DNA of 64,000 nucleotides. It comes from Tenuifilum sp040752515. GTDB lineage: Bacteria; Bacteroidota; Bacteroidia; Bacteroidales; Tenuifilaceae. The position numbers and the translations under genes were made by a program. Shown piece after piece: positions 17,255-25,383 of the stretch (position 1 is its first letter; each line of letters begins with the position of its first letter). The notes beneath the pieces were generated by a model. That model made no database searches, had not been told where the DNA came from, and saw nothing but the letters and a program-made list of their open reading frames with translations. Location of the stretch: NCBI GenBank assembly GCA_040752515.1, contig JBFMGQ010000009.1, positions 44,323 to 108,322 of the forward strand, written 5' to 3'.

Positions 17255-17261
17255 CGCTAAC
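17255..17261 (-). repeat. Isolated attC/attI-type core (GTTAGCG) at the upstream edge of the array
   Basis: On the minus strand, AAACGAGTTAGCGGTCAG closely matches the R' end of site c (AAACGTTGGCGGTCAG), but no inverted partner lies upstream. A core without a hairpin is what the leading boundary of an integron array (attI side) or a degraded site would show. Confidence 0.5.
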
Positions 17262-17271
17262 TCGTTTATAT

Positions 17272-17331
17272 GTATGATAAAATCATACAATATATCCTAA
17301 ATTGGACGAATATGTATGATTTTAATCATAC
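17272..17331. promoter_or_regulatory. Twin palindromes GTATGAT-N3/4-ATCATAC
   Basis: GTATGAT AAA ATCATAC at 17272-17288 and GTATGAT TTTA ATCATAC at 17314-17331 are two perfect inverted repeats with identical 7-bp arms, whose centres are ~42 bp apart (four helical turns). They lie ~60-120 bp upstream of the SUKH start and just outside the array's leading core. They could be paired operators, or arm-binding sites of a recombination region. Confidence 0.6.
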
Positions 17332-17421
17332 TAATTGCTAAACTAAAGAAATTTTACAAATTATCAAATGAACTTTTAATTTATTTGCAAACTATTTTGA
17401 CTATCGAATGAAGTTGATCGT

Positions 17422-17451
17422 GGTAAACGACCTCACCCCAGCCCTTTTCCT
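17422..17451 (+). repeat. Interspersed repeat, copy 1 (GGTAAAC-ACCTCACCCCAGCCC type)
   Basis: A 30-base stretch repeated almost exactly at 17833-17862, with only three or so differences. CCTCACCCCAGCCC-type repeats are a familiar class of short intergenic repeats in diverse bacterial genomes. Confidence 0.75.
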
Positions 17452-17487
17452 AAGAAGGAATGGAAGGGTAAAAGCAAAAAGGGGTAT

Positions 17488-17628
17488 AAAAGCCTAACCC
17501 GCCAATGGGTCAGGGGTGGAACGTGGCGGTGGGCCTAGTAAGCGATACCACATGAGCCACGCCGCAGGCGGGGCGAATTGTGTCGCGTGGCAGTTCCGCC
17601 CCCGGGGCACCCATCGGGTTAGGCTTTT
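17488..17628. repeat. 141-bp folded inverted-repeat element
   Basis: The ends AAAAGCCTAACCC...ATGGGT (17488-17510) and ACCCATCGGGTTAGGCTTTT (17609-17628) are near-perfect inverted repeats. Further inward, GGGGTGGAAC pairs with GTTCCGCCCCC, and GCGATAC with GTGTCGC. The whole element could fold as one long interrupted hairpin. It is followed by a second hairpin (17647-17676). It looks like a small mobile or structured non-coding element, not a gene. Confidence 0.65.
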
Positions 17629-17832
17629 CGGCCTTGATTTTCTTTGGTTCTTTCTGGTATCAAGACAAGAAAGAACATTTAAATGGTGCTTTGCAATGCT
17701 TTTCCGTTGCGATGCAGTGGTTCACTCTTGCTCTTTGTTCTATGCATGGCGTGCATCGCTATACAAGTGGGGTAGTCATGGAGTTACAAATGTTTAGCCC
17801 CTACGGGGCGTGGGGCGTGGGGCGTGGTTCGC

Positions 17833-17862
17833 GGTAAACAACCTCACCCCAGCCCCTCTCCT
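17833..17862 (+). repeat. Interspersed repeat, copy 2
   Basis: The second copy of the 30-base repeat at 17422. It is followed at 17911-17945 by CTCCCCTTTCAGGGGAG and AGAGGGGTCAG, which read as an inverted, partial version of the same repeat family. Confidence 0.75.
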
Positions 17863-18130
17863 GAAAGGAGAAAGAATTGCTGTTGGTTCGTTTTATTGCG
17901 TAGCCAAAGTCTCCCCTTTCAGGGGAGATTTAGAGGGGTCAGTTATGTTGCTCGTTATTTGTGAATTTAAATGGAACACAGATGACGCAGATTGTGCGGC
18001 TTTACACTGTGAAACACCTTGTGAACCCTGTGAAACACTGTGATACTTATTAATTTAATTGTTGATAGTAAATTCAACAGAACGCAGAAAGTACAGATTG
18101 AAATGATATGCTGATATACAGCCAGCCAAG

Positions 18131-18154
18131 CACTAAACACTAAACACTAAACAC
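18131..18154 (+). repeat. Simple 8-bp tandem repeat (CACTAAAC x3)
   Basis: CACTAAAC is repeated three times in tandem, followed at 18165-18191 by loosely repeated CACTG units. It lies just past the stop of the minus-strand barrel gene. No function is evident. Confidence 0.8.
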
Positions 18155-18195
18155 AACCGCCCCCGTACACTGCACACTGCGCACTGTACACTACT

Positions 18196-19281
18196 TTATT
18201 CCTTATCGTTCCAACGCCTATCGAAGGCAATATACATTTTAAAGGTAAACCCGTGGTTTAGAAGAATTCCGCTAAAGTCGAGACCTAAATCCTCTTTCTT
18301 CCGTGTGTTTGCCCCAAATGGAAAGAATGCAGTTCCCTCAAGGTCGTAGCCTGCCGCAAAAACTATAAGCGATGAGCCGGATTTGATAAGGTAACGTAAA
18401 CCCACCGAGAGGAAGTAGTGCACATTTACATTAAAAAGCGATGATGAGGTAACTGTGCGCCCTGGATTTAGGGCTCCGGCCATTTGAATACTTTTTGAGG
18501 TAAGCTTACCGGGCCCAAAACCAATTCTGTCCTCAGTTGATGCGTAAACTGCCAGTTTCATTGGAGGTTGACCCGGTATTAGGCCATATCGGCCCCCAAC
18601 CTGGCATAGCTGCCTTAGCAAATCGAACCCTGCACTTAAATTGAACGATCTAATTTTATAGAGTGAATCGTATGCAGGCTTGCCAAACTTTAGGTCGTCC
18701 GGAAAATTACCCTCGGTGGTAAGCGTGGCAATTTCTACGGGGAATCCCATTGAGGTGTATCCAATTCCCCAGTAAAATCCCATATTGTTTTCAACAACAT
18801 CAAGTACCCATTTCCCGTCGATGTACCTTTTCTTTTTGAAGGTTTTCAGGATATCGATGTTGAAGTAGGGGTTATTAAAGTCAACCTGATTCAGGTAATC
18901 GCCTGGTGGTAAATCGCCAGTCCAGTACAACGTACCTGAGATGTTAGAGCGTTGAATCTTTAACCAGTACCCCTTAAACCCAAGGTATCCTCCCCAGCGG
19001 TAGGCTTTGCTAATAGCGTTATTCTCGAATTGGGCATTCAAACCCAGCCGCAAGCCAATCCGTCGTATGCCAAAGTTCCCCTCAACGCTCATCATCGACG
19101 ATGTTTTGAAATCAACAGTAAGTGGTTTTCCAATGGCTGAATGCTGAATGAAATTAATGTACCAATTCATTTTAGGAGTATACCAAATCCCAATAAATGC
19201 AGGTATTGTGTCCTTTGAACTCGCATGGATTTGCAATGTTACAGGAAACAATAGGATGAGAAATAACGCCATTTTTTTCAT
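18196..19281 (-). CDS. Putative outer-membrane beta-barrel protein, function unknown
   Basis: A 361-aa protein with a signal peptide (MKKMALFLILLFPVTLQIHA). After it come alternating amphipathic strands rich in Gly, Tyr, Phe and Trp (WGGYLGFKGYWLKIQR, NMGFYWGIGYTSMGF, LNHGFTFKMYIAFDRRW). This pattern fits an outer-membrane barrel. I do not recognise a named family. The ATG at 19281 is used because a start 17 codons earlier would put charged residues before the signal peptide. It is divergent from dnaE across a 289-bp spacer in which I see no clear features. Confidence 0.65.
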   Translation of the reverse strand: MKKMALFLILLFPVTLQIHASSKDTIPAFIGIWYTPKMNWYINFIQHSAIGKPLTVDFKTSSMMSVEGNFGIRRIGLRLGLNAQFENNAISKAYRWGGYLGFKGYWLKIQRSNISGTLYWTGDLPPGDYLNQVDFNNPYFNIDILKTFKKKRYIDGKWVLDVVENNMGFYWGIGYTSMGFPVEIATLTTEGNFPDDLKFGKPAYDSLYKIRSFNLSAGFDLLRQLCQVGGRYGLIPGQPPMKLAVYASTEDRIGFGPGKLTSKSIQMAGALNPGRTVTSSSLFNVNVHYFLSVGLRYLIKSGSSLIVFAAGYDLEGTAFFPFGANTRKKEDLGLDFSGILLNHGFTFKMYIAFDRRWNDKE

Positions 19282-19570
19282 GGTATTTTTTTTTAGGTGA
19301 ATAATTGTGGAGTAATGCCGTACAAAGAACACATTGAAATTGAGGTCAATTTAGCTGTTTTTCACATTCATCAAAATGGTATTCATGGTTTTAGGAATTA
19401 TTTTTTTTATTGACAAACAGTATCATGGGATTAATACCATTAAACTGTTGATAAAAAATAATTATTAGATGTTTTCCCACTCGGGTAAGTGGGGTTAATT
19501 GGTTAAATTCGCATTGGGTGATTAAATGCTATTTTTCAAGTAATCAATCAGGTATAATACTTTTTGCTAA

Positions 19571-22500
19571 ATGAGCCAGTTTGTACATCTACACGTTCAT
19601 AGCCATTACTCCATTCTCGACGGGGCTTCGAGTATCGATAAGCTGTTATCGCGTGCTATGGAGTTGGGTATGCCGGGAATTGCCCTAACCGATCATGGTA
19701 ACATGTTTGGCATTAAGGAGTTCCTTTCAAAGGTAAGCAAGATTAACAGCGCGGTAAGTGGAGAAATTAAGCAGCTGAAATGTGATATTGAGAATGCTGA
19801 GAGTGAAATTGAGCGCGGGGGTGGACAACCGGAAAAGTTAGCAGAGCTTAGGTTGAAGTTCAAGGAGGCTCAAGCCAAGCTTTTTAAACCCATTGTGGGA
19901 TGCGAAACCTACATTGCCAAAAAAAGTCGTTTCGATAGAACCGATAAGGAGGATAGGCATAACTTTCACCTTATACTGCTTGCTAAGAACAAGGAGGGTT
20001 ATCACAACCTCATGAAGCTGGTTAGCTATGGCTATACCGAAGGGTTTTACTATAAACCCCGTATCGATAAGGAGTTGCTACGCAAGTATAGCAAGGGTAT
20101 TATAGCCTCCAGCGCATGTCTGGGAGGCGAGATTCCTCAGGCCATTTTGAATGGCAACCTACAGGAGGCCGAAAGGTTGATTTATGAGTACAAGGAAATT
20201 TTTGGTGATGATTTTTACCTTGAGCTAATGCTTCATAAATCGGGTGAGCCCCGCATCGACTATGAGGTTTATGAGAATCAGGTTAAGGTGAACGAGGCAC
20301 TTATTGAACTATCGAAAAAGACTGGGGTAAAATGCATTGCCACCAACGATGTACATTTTGTATTGGCCGACGATGCCTCAGCTCACGATATTCTGATTTG
20401 CCTGAATACTGGCAAAAAGTTGAGCGAGACAAATCGAATGCGCTATACCTTTCAGGAGTACCTCAAGAGTGAGGAGGAGATGCGCGCTCTTTTCCCCAAT
20501 TTCCCTGAAGCCATCACTAATACAATGGAAATCTACAATAAGGTTGAGTTTTACGATATCTCAAGCAATCCCATTATGCCCTATTTCCCATTGCCCGATG
20601 GCTTTACCGATGACAATGAGTACCTGCGTTACCTAACCTACGAGGGTGCCAAACAGCGTTGGGGCGAAAACCTAAGCAACACAATTATCGACCGATTGGA
20701 GTTTGAGCTGGGAGTAATTGCCCGTATGGGTTACCCCAGTTACTTCCTTATAGTGTGGGACTTTATTAAGGCAGCTCGCGAAATGGGAGTATCCGTAGGC
20801 CCTGGACGTGGCTCAGCAGCCGGTTCGGCTGTAGCCTACTGTTTGCGCATTACCGATATCGACCCCATTAAGTACGACCTGCTGTTTGAGCGTTTCCTTA
20901 ACCCCGAGCGCGTTTCGATGCCCGATATAGATATCGACTTTGATGAAGATGGGCGCGAGGATGTTCTGCAGTACGTTGTGAACAAGTATGGGGCCAAGCG
21001 CGTAGCGCATATTGTTACCTTTGGTACCATGGCCGCCAAGTCGTCAATTAAGGATGTGGCACGTACCCTTGAACTTGAATTACCAGCTGCCGACAGGTTG
21101 GCTAAGATGGTTCCAGAACGTCCGAATATCACCCTAAAAAAGGCATTTGAGGAGGTTCCTGAACTTGAAAAGGAAACCAAATCCGATAACCCGTTAATAC
21201 GTCAAACGCTAAGCAATGCCCAGAAACTTGAGGGAACTGTTCGTCAAACCGGCGTTCATGCCTGCGGTATTATCATAGGCCGCGATGACCTTGAGGAGTA
21301 TATCCCGCTCTGCACCAACTCAGAGGCCAAACTATACGTAACCCAGTACGAAGGTACTCATGTTGAGGATATTGGCCTGCTTAAAATGGACTTTCTGGGG
21401 TTAAAAACCCTTTCAATCATTAAGGATACCCTTCAGCTTATTGAGCAATCAACAGGTAAAAAGGTTGATATTGGCAGTATCCCTTTAGACGATGCCAAAA
21501 CCTTTGAGCTTTTCTCGCGAGGCGAAACCACTGCCATTTTCCAGTTCGAGTCGCCCGGGATGAAAAAGTACATGCGAGCCCTTCAGCCCAACCGTTTTGA
21601 GGATCTCATAGCCATGAACGCCCTTTACCGTCCGGGCCCAATGGATTATATTCCCAGTTTCGTAAACCGCAAGCACGGTCGTGAGCCCATAGTTTACGAT
21701 ATCCCCGAGATGGAGGAGGTGCTCAAGGATACCTACGGTATAACCGTTTACCAGGAGCAGGTGATGCTACTATCACAGAAACTTGCCGGTTTTACCAAGG
21801 GTCAGGCCGACGCACTGCGCAAGGCAATGGGTAAAAAGCTCAAAAAGGTGATGGATGAGCTTAAGGAGAAGTTCGTTGAGGGTTGCCTTCAGAAGGGGTA
21901 TGATAAAAAGGTAGTGGAAAAGATATGGTCCGACTGGGAGTCGTTTGCCGAGTATGCGTTTAACAAGTCGCACTCAACCTGTTATGCCTACGTTGCCTAC
22001 CAAACTGCCTACCTCAAGGCACACTACCCAAGCCAGTTCATGGCTGCTGTGCTAAGCCGTAATCTTTCCGATATCAAGAAGATTACAACCTTTATGGATG
22101 AATGCCGACGGATGGGCATTCAGGTTCTTGGTCCCGATGTGAACGAGAGCCAAATCAAATTTGCTGTTATGCCAAACGGCGACATCCGTTTTGGTTTGGG
22201 CGCCATTAAGGGTATGGGCGAAAATGCTGCCCAAAACATCATCGATGTAAGGGAAAAGGGTGGTAAGTTCAAGAGTATCTTCGATTTCTTTGAGCGTGTC
22301 AACCTACAAACCGTTAATAAGAAGAACCTCGAGGTTCTTGCAGTTGCAGGCGCTTTCGATAACCTCATCGATTTTGACCGTAGCGTACTTTTTGCTACCG
22401 ACACCAAGGGGGTTTCGTATCTTGAACAGCTCATGCGCTATGGAATTAAAATACAATCGGAAAGGAATAGCTCCCAGCAGTCGCTATTTGGTACGGCTCC

Positions 22501-23200
22501 CGGATTTGAAATCCCTAAACCCTTAGCCCCTAAGGTTGATCCATGGCCAACCATTGAGAAGCTGAACAAGGAAAAGGAGGTAATAGGTATCTACCTCTCA
22601 GCACATCCGCTCGATGAGTACCGCTTCGAAATCGAAAGCCTTTGCAACGTCTCCATTGCCGACCTTAAAGCCAATATGGAACAGTATCGCGACAGGGATG
22701 TTGCTATTGCCGGCATGACCATCGCCTCGCGTATCGATACGGCTAAAAACGGCAAGCAGTACGGGCGAATAACCCTTGAAGATTACACCGATTCCATGGA
22801 CATTATGCTCTTTGGGAAGGACTTTGAGAACTACCGAAACTTTTGCTTCAATGGTTACTACATCATGGTGAGGGGCAAGGTTCAGCCCAAAACCTACAAG
22901 CCCGAGGAGCTTGAGCTGCACATCAAGTCCATTAACATGCTTTACGATGTGCGCGAAAAGATGATTAAAAGCATTACGTTAAACATTCCACTCGATGAGA
23001 TCAACGATATACTCATTGATGATATCATGAAGTACGTTCAACGCGATAAGGCAAAGATTACTCTGAAATTTAAGGTTTACGATCCCGAGTATCAGGTTGC
23101 AGTTGATATGTTTTCCAGGGCATACCGGGTGAATATTACCCCGGAATTCATTAATTACCTGCACGATAGCGAGATTAACTATAAAGTTGCCATGGAGTAA
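19571..23200 (+). CDS. dnaE: DNA polymerase III subunit alpha
   Basis: A 1209-aa replicative polymerase. The N-terminal PHP domain begins at once (FVHLHVHSHYSILDG, residues 4-18; ALTDHGNMFG ~39-47). A helical insert rich in Lys and Glu occupies ~64-105, a feature I also associate with other Bacteroidota DnaE proteins. The polymerase active-site aspartates are in PDIDIDFDEDGR (~451-462). The NKSHSTCYAYVAYQTAYLK stretch, a helix-hairpin-helix region and a C-terminal OB domain (IAGMTIASRIDTAKNGKQY) follow. Complete, with no frameshift. It acts in the cytoplasmic replisome. trxA follows after 75 bp. Confidence 0.97.
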   Translation: MSQFVHLHVHSHYSILDGASSIDKLLSRAMELGMPGIALTDHGNMFGIKEFLSKVSKINSAVSGEIKQLKCDIENAESEIERGGGQPEKLAELRLKFKEAQAKLFKPIVGCETYIAKKSRFDRTDKEDRHNFHLILLAKNKEGYHNLMKLVSYGYTEGFYYKPRIDKELLRKYSKGIIASSACLGGEIPQAILNGNLQEAERLIYEYKEIFGDDFYLELMLHKSGEPRIDYEVYENQVKVNEALIELSKKTGVKCIATNDVHFVLADDASAHDILICLNTGKKLSETNRMRYTFQEYLKSEEEMRALFPNFPEAITNTMEIYNKVEFYDISSNPIMPYFPLPDGFTDDNEYLRYLTYEGAKQRWGENLSNTIIDRLEFELGVIARMGYPSYFLIVWDFIKAAREMGVSVGPGRGSAAGSAVAYCLRITDIDPIKYDLLFERFLNPERVSMPDIDIDFDEDGREDVLQYVVNKYGAKRVAHIVTFGTMAAKSSIKDVARTLELELPAADRLAKMVPERPNITLKKAFEEVPELEKETKSDNPLIRQTLSNAQKLEGTVRQTGVHACGIIIGRDDLEEYIPLCTNSEAKLYVTQYEGTHVEDIGLLKMDFLGLKTLSIIKDTLQLIEQSTGKKVDIGSIPLDDAKTFELFSRGETTAIFQFESPGMKKYMRALQPNRFEDLIAMNALYRPGPMDYIPSFVNRKHGREPIVYDIPEMEEVLKDTYGITVYQEQVMLLSQKLAGFTKGQADALRKAMGKKLKKVMDELKEKFVEGCLQKGYDKKVVEKIWSDWESFAEYAFNKSHSTCYAYVAYQTAYLKAHYPSQFMAAVLSRNLSDIKKITTFMDECRRMGIQVLGPDVNESQIKFAVMPNGDIRFGLGAIKGMGENAAQNIIDVREKGGKFKSIFDFFERVNLQTVNKKNLEVLAVAGAFDNLIDFDRSVLFATDTKGVSYLEQLMRYGIKIQSERNSSQQSLFGTAPGFEIPKPLAPKVDPWPTIEKLNKEKEVIGIYLSAHPLDEYRFEIESLCNVSIADLKANMEQYRDRDVAIAGMTIASRIDTAKNGKQYGRITLEDYTDSMDIMLFGKDFENYRNFCFNGYYIMVRGKVQPKTYKPEELELHIKSINMLYDVREKMIKSITLNIPLDEINDILIDDIMKYVQRDKAKITLKFKVYDPEYQVAVDMFSRAYRVNITPEFINYLHDSEINYKVAME

Positions 23201-23275
23201 ACCTTTTATTAAAATTTTGGTTTAATTTTGTAATCGAATTATATATCGATAAATCTAACTTAAAACATATTTACT

Positions 23276-23593
23276 ATGGCATTAGCAGTAACCGACGCAA
23301 ACTTTGATGAGCTTGTGCTCAATTCGGGTAAACCCGCAATGGTTGATTTTTGGGCAGAGTGGTGTGGCCCCTGTCGCATGATTGCCCCTTACGTTGAGCA
23401 AATGGCCGAGGAGTATAAGGATAAGGCAGTGGTAGCAAAGGTTGATGTTGACAGCAACCCCGGAATTGCTGCACGGTATGGTATCCGCAATATCCCTACT
23501 GTGCTTTTCTTCAAAAATGGCCAGATGGTCGATAAACAGGTTGGTGCTGTTCCTAAAAGCGCCCTTGTTGCCAAGCTCGAGGCTTTACTATAA
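23276..23593 (+). CDS. trxA: Thioredoxin
   Basis: A 105-aa protein with the WCGPC redox motif (29-33) inside VDFWAEWCGPCRMIAPYVE, and the cis-proline loop RNIPTVLFF. There is no signal peptide, so it is a cytoplasmic thiol-disulfide reductant. Length and motif spacing match E. coli TrxA. A strong terminator begins 18 bp after the stop. Confidence 0.96.
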   Translation: MALAVTDANFDELVLNSGKPAMVDFWAEWCGPCRMIAPYVEQMAEEYKDKAVVAKVDVDSNPGIAARYGIRNIPTVLFFKNGQMVDKQVGAVPKSALVAKLEALL

Positions 23594-23611
23594 TCACTAC
23601 AACCACTATAT

Positions 23612-23646
23612 AAGCCGGGTGTGTCATTACCCGGCTTTAGTTTTTT
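23612..23646 (+). terminator. Rho-independent terminator after trxA
   Basis: AAGCCGGGT, an 8-base loop, then ACCCGGCTT followed by TAGTTTTTT: a 9-bp perfect stem and T tract. A nominal upstream ATG of the next gene falls inside this hairpin, which supports the later start at 23660. Confidence 0.92.
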
Positions 23647-23659
23647 AAAATTGATTGGT

Positions 23660-24235
23660 ATGCGAATTTGTGTTTATGCTGCTTCAAGTTCTAAGGTCGA
23701 TACCAAGTACTTTGAGGCAACCCGGGTTTTAGCCAAGGAATTGGTTAGTAACGATGTGACAATAGTTTACGGAGGTGGTTCCTATGGGCTTATGGGATGC
23801 CTTGCCGATACGGCCCTGGAGCAAGGCGGGAGGGTAATAGGTATTTTACCCCGATTCATGGAAAAGGTGGAGTGGGGGCATAAGAACCTAACCCAGCTTA
23901 TACTGGTAAAGGATATGCACGAGCGTAAAAGGTTACTTATTCAGGATGCTGATGCCGTGGTTGCCCTGCCTGGAGGATGTGGTACCCTTGAGGAGCTCAT
24001 GGAGGTTATTACCCTAAAACGGCTGGGCAAATTCACTAAACCCATTGTAATACTAAATACCGATAGCTTCTACTACCACCTTCAGGAAATGCTTCAGAAA
24101 ATGATTGACGAACGCTTTATGCGCAACGAGCATAATGCCATTTGGCAGTTTGTCGATAATCCGGAAGATGTAATCCCAGCAATTCTGAATGCCCCCCACT
24201 GGGATTCCGATGCAATTAACTTTGCGGCGGTATGA
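23660..24235 (+). CDS. LOG family protein (TIGR00730-type, cytokinin riboside phosphoribohydrolase-like)
   Basis: A 191-aa Rossmann-like protein with the two LOG hallmarks: GGGSYGLMG (38-46) and PGGCGTLEE (104-112). The catalytic Arg/Glu are expected in HERKRLL (88-94) and the GTLEE motif. Members hydrolyse nucleoside 5'-monophosphates to base plus ribose 5-phosphate. The bacterial physiological substrate is often unclear. The start is the ATG at 23660, just past the trxA terminator. It is convergent with ribD. Confidence 0.92.
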   Translation: MRICVYAASSSKVDTKYFEATRVLAKELVSNDVTIVYGGGSYGLMGCLADTALEQGGRVIGILPRFMEKVEWGHKNLTQLILVKDMHERKRLLIQDADAVVALPGGCGTLEELMEVITLKRLGKFTKPIVILNTDSFYYHLQEMLQKMIDERFMRNEHNAIWQFVDNPEDVIPAILNAPHWDSDAINFAAV

Positions 24236-24262
24236 GTTTTTTAAAGACTTAGCTATCAGTAA

Positions 24263-25342
24263 TTACTCATTTCTATAAATAAACAACCGGCTATCGCCAA
24301 TTTCATCGAGCGAAACCATTTTACCCTTGAGGGTAGGGGCTTTAACGCCTTCGCCAAAGAACCTATTGCCCACAAACATTCGTGCCTCATCCCAGAGGTT
24401 TTTCTGAATAAAGCTGTTGATAAGCATGGCACCGCCCTCGATAATCACCGAAATGATTTCCCTATCGGCAAGTTCCTTTAGGATTTGGGCTTCAACCCCC
24501 TTAACAAAATCGATGGTAATAATTTCCAGGTTGTCGATACCGGTGAATTCGGCTTTGCGGGCCAGCGCACTGCTATTGTTACCGGTAACAAGCAAGGTGG
24601 GCTGACTACCATCAAAAACATTAGCGCTGATTGGTAAACGTAACTTACGGTCGATAACCACCCGAATGGGCGACCGCCCGCTCCAGTTACGGACATTCAG
24701 TTGGGGATTATCCTTTTCCACCGTGTTGGTGCCAACAAGTACAGCCTGCTCTTCGCTACGCCAGCGGTGAACAAGGGAACGTGCCAACTCGTTGGTAATC
24801 CAGTTGGGGCTAACCGGTTCAGTGGACTCACGCTTTTTATCAATAAAACCATCCATGGTTTGTGCCCATTTCAGGATAACATACGGACGATTCTTGGTGT
24901 GAAAGGTAATAAACCGTCTATTTAGCTCGATGGCTTCGTTTTCAAGGATGCCAACTGTAACCTCCTTTCCGCTTTGCCTGAGTATTTCAATCCCTCTTCC
25001 GGCTACCTTGGGGTTAGGGTCGGTGGTGGCAATCACCACGCGGGGAATTTCGTGTTCAACAATCCTATCGGTGCATGGTGGAGTTTTACCGTAATGGGAA
25101 CAGGGCTCAAGCGACACGTATAGGGTCGATTCCTTAAGAAGTTCTTTATTCTGAACCGAATTAATTGCATTCACCTCAGCATGGGCTTGCCCGTACATGG
25201 CATGAAACCCCTCACCAATAATTTGGTTGTTATGAACAATAACGGCGCCTACCATGGGGTTTGGGGCAACGTTGCCCAGTCCGCCTAAGGCAAGTTCCAG
25301 GCATCGGGCCATGTATTTACGGTGAACTTCGGCATTCTCCAT
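24263..25342 (-). CDS. ribD: Bifunctional riboflavin deaminase/reductase RibD
   Basis: A 359-aa enzyme for two successive steps of riboflavin synthesis. The N-terminal zinc deaminase has HAEVNAI (54-60) and EPCSHYGKTPPC (79-90), which supply the zinc ligands. The C-terminal reductase domain begins near 150 (RPYVILKWAQTMDGFI) and includes IIEGGAMLINSF near the end. The start ATG at 25342 is preferred over one 8 codons upstream because homologues begin close to EVHRKYMARCLELA. It is divergent from prmC with a ~40-bp spacer. Confidence 0.94.
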   Translation of the reverse strand: MENAEVHRKYMARCLELALGGLGNVAPNPMVGAVIVHNNQIIGEGFHAMYGQAHAEVNAINSVQNKELLKESTLYVSLEPCSHYGKTPPCTDRIVEHEIPRVVIATTDPNPKVAGRGIEILRQSGKEVTVGILENEAIELNRRFITFHTKNRPYVILKWAQTMDGFIDKKRESTEPVSPNWITNELARSLVHRWRSEEQAVLVGTNTVEKDNPQLNVRNWSGRSPIRVVIDRKLRLPISANVFDGSQPTLLVTGNNSSALARKAEFTGIDNLEIITIDFVKGVEAQILKELADREIISVIIEGGAMLINSFIQKNLWDEARMFVGNRFFGEGVKAPTLKGKMVSLDEIGDSRLFIYRNE

Positions 25343-25383
25343 AAAAAATGTAATTTTGTTTATCACAAAGTTAAGTAATTTTT

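Larger units (their letters stand above)
17332..18195. other. Long gene-free stretch rich in repeats
   Basis: I see no supportable gene. Open frames here run through palindromes and G/C-rich repeats and have no protein-like composition. The stretch holds two copies of an ACCTCACCCCAGCCC-type repeat, a 141-bp folded element, a 9-bp-stem hairpin (17647-17676), a perfect CTCCCCT...AGGGGAG palindrome (17911-17927), and simple repeats near 18007-18045 and 18131-18191. Confidence 0.65.

Noticed and set aside
12634..17261. CRISPR array or transposon
   Set aside because: Repeats are few, far apart and structured as attC-like sites. There is no spacer periodicity, no cas gene and no transposase.
17516..18043. 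Three overlapping plus-strand frames of 77-93 codons
   Set aside because: They run through inverted repeats and simple repeats, overlap one another, and have no protein-like pattern or ribosome-binding context.
19760..19885. Helical insert in the DnaE PHP domain as a novelty
   Set aside because: I recall similar Lys/Glu-rich inserts in other Bacteroidota DnaE proteins, so it is probably lineage-typical.
23621..23659. Upstream start for the LOG gene
   Set aside because: Falls within the trxA terminator hairpin.
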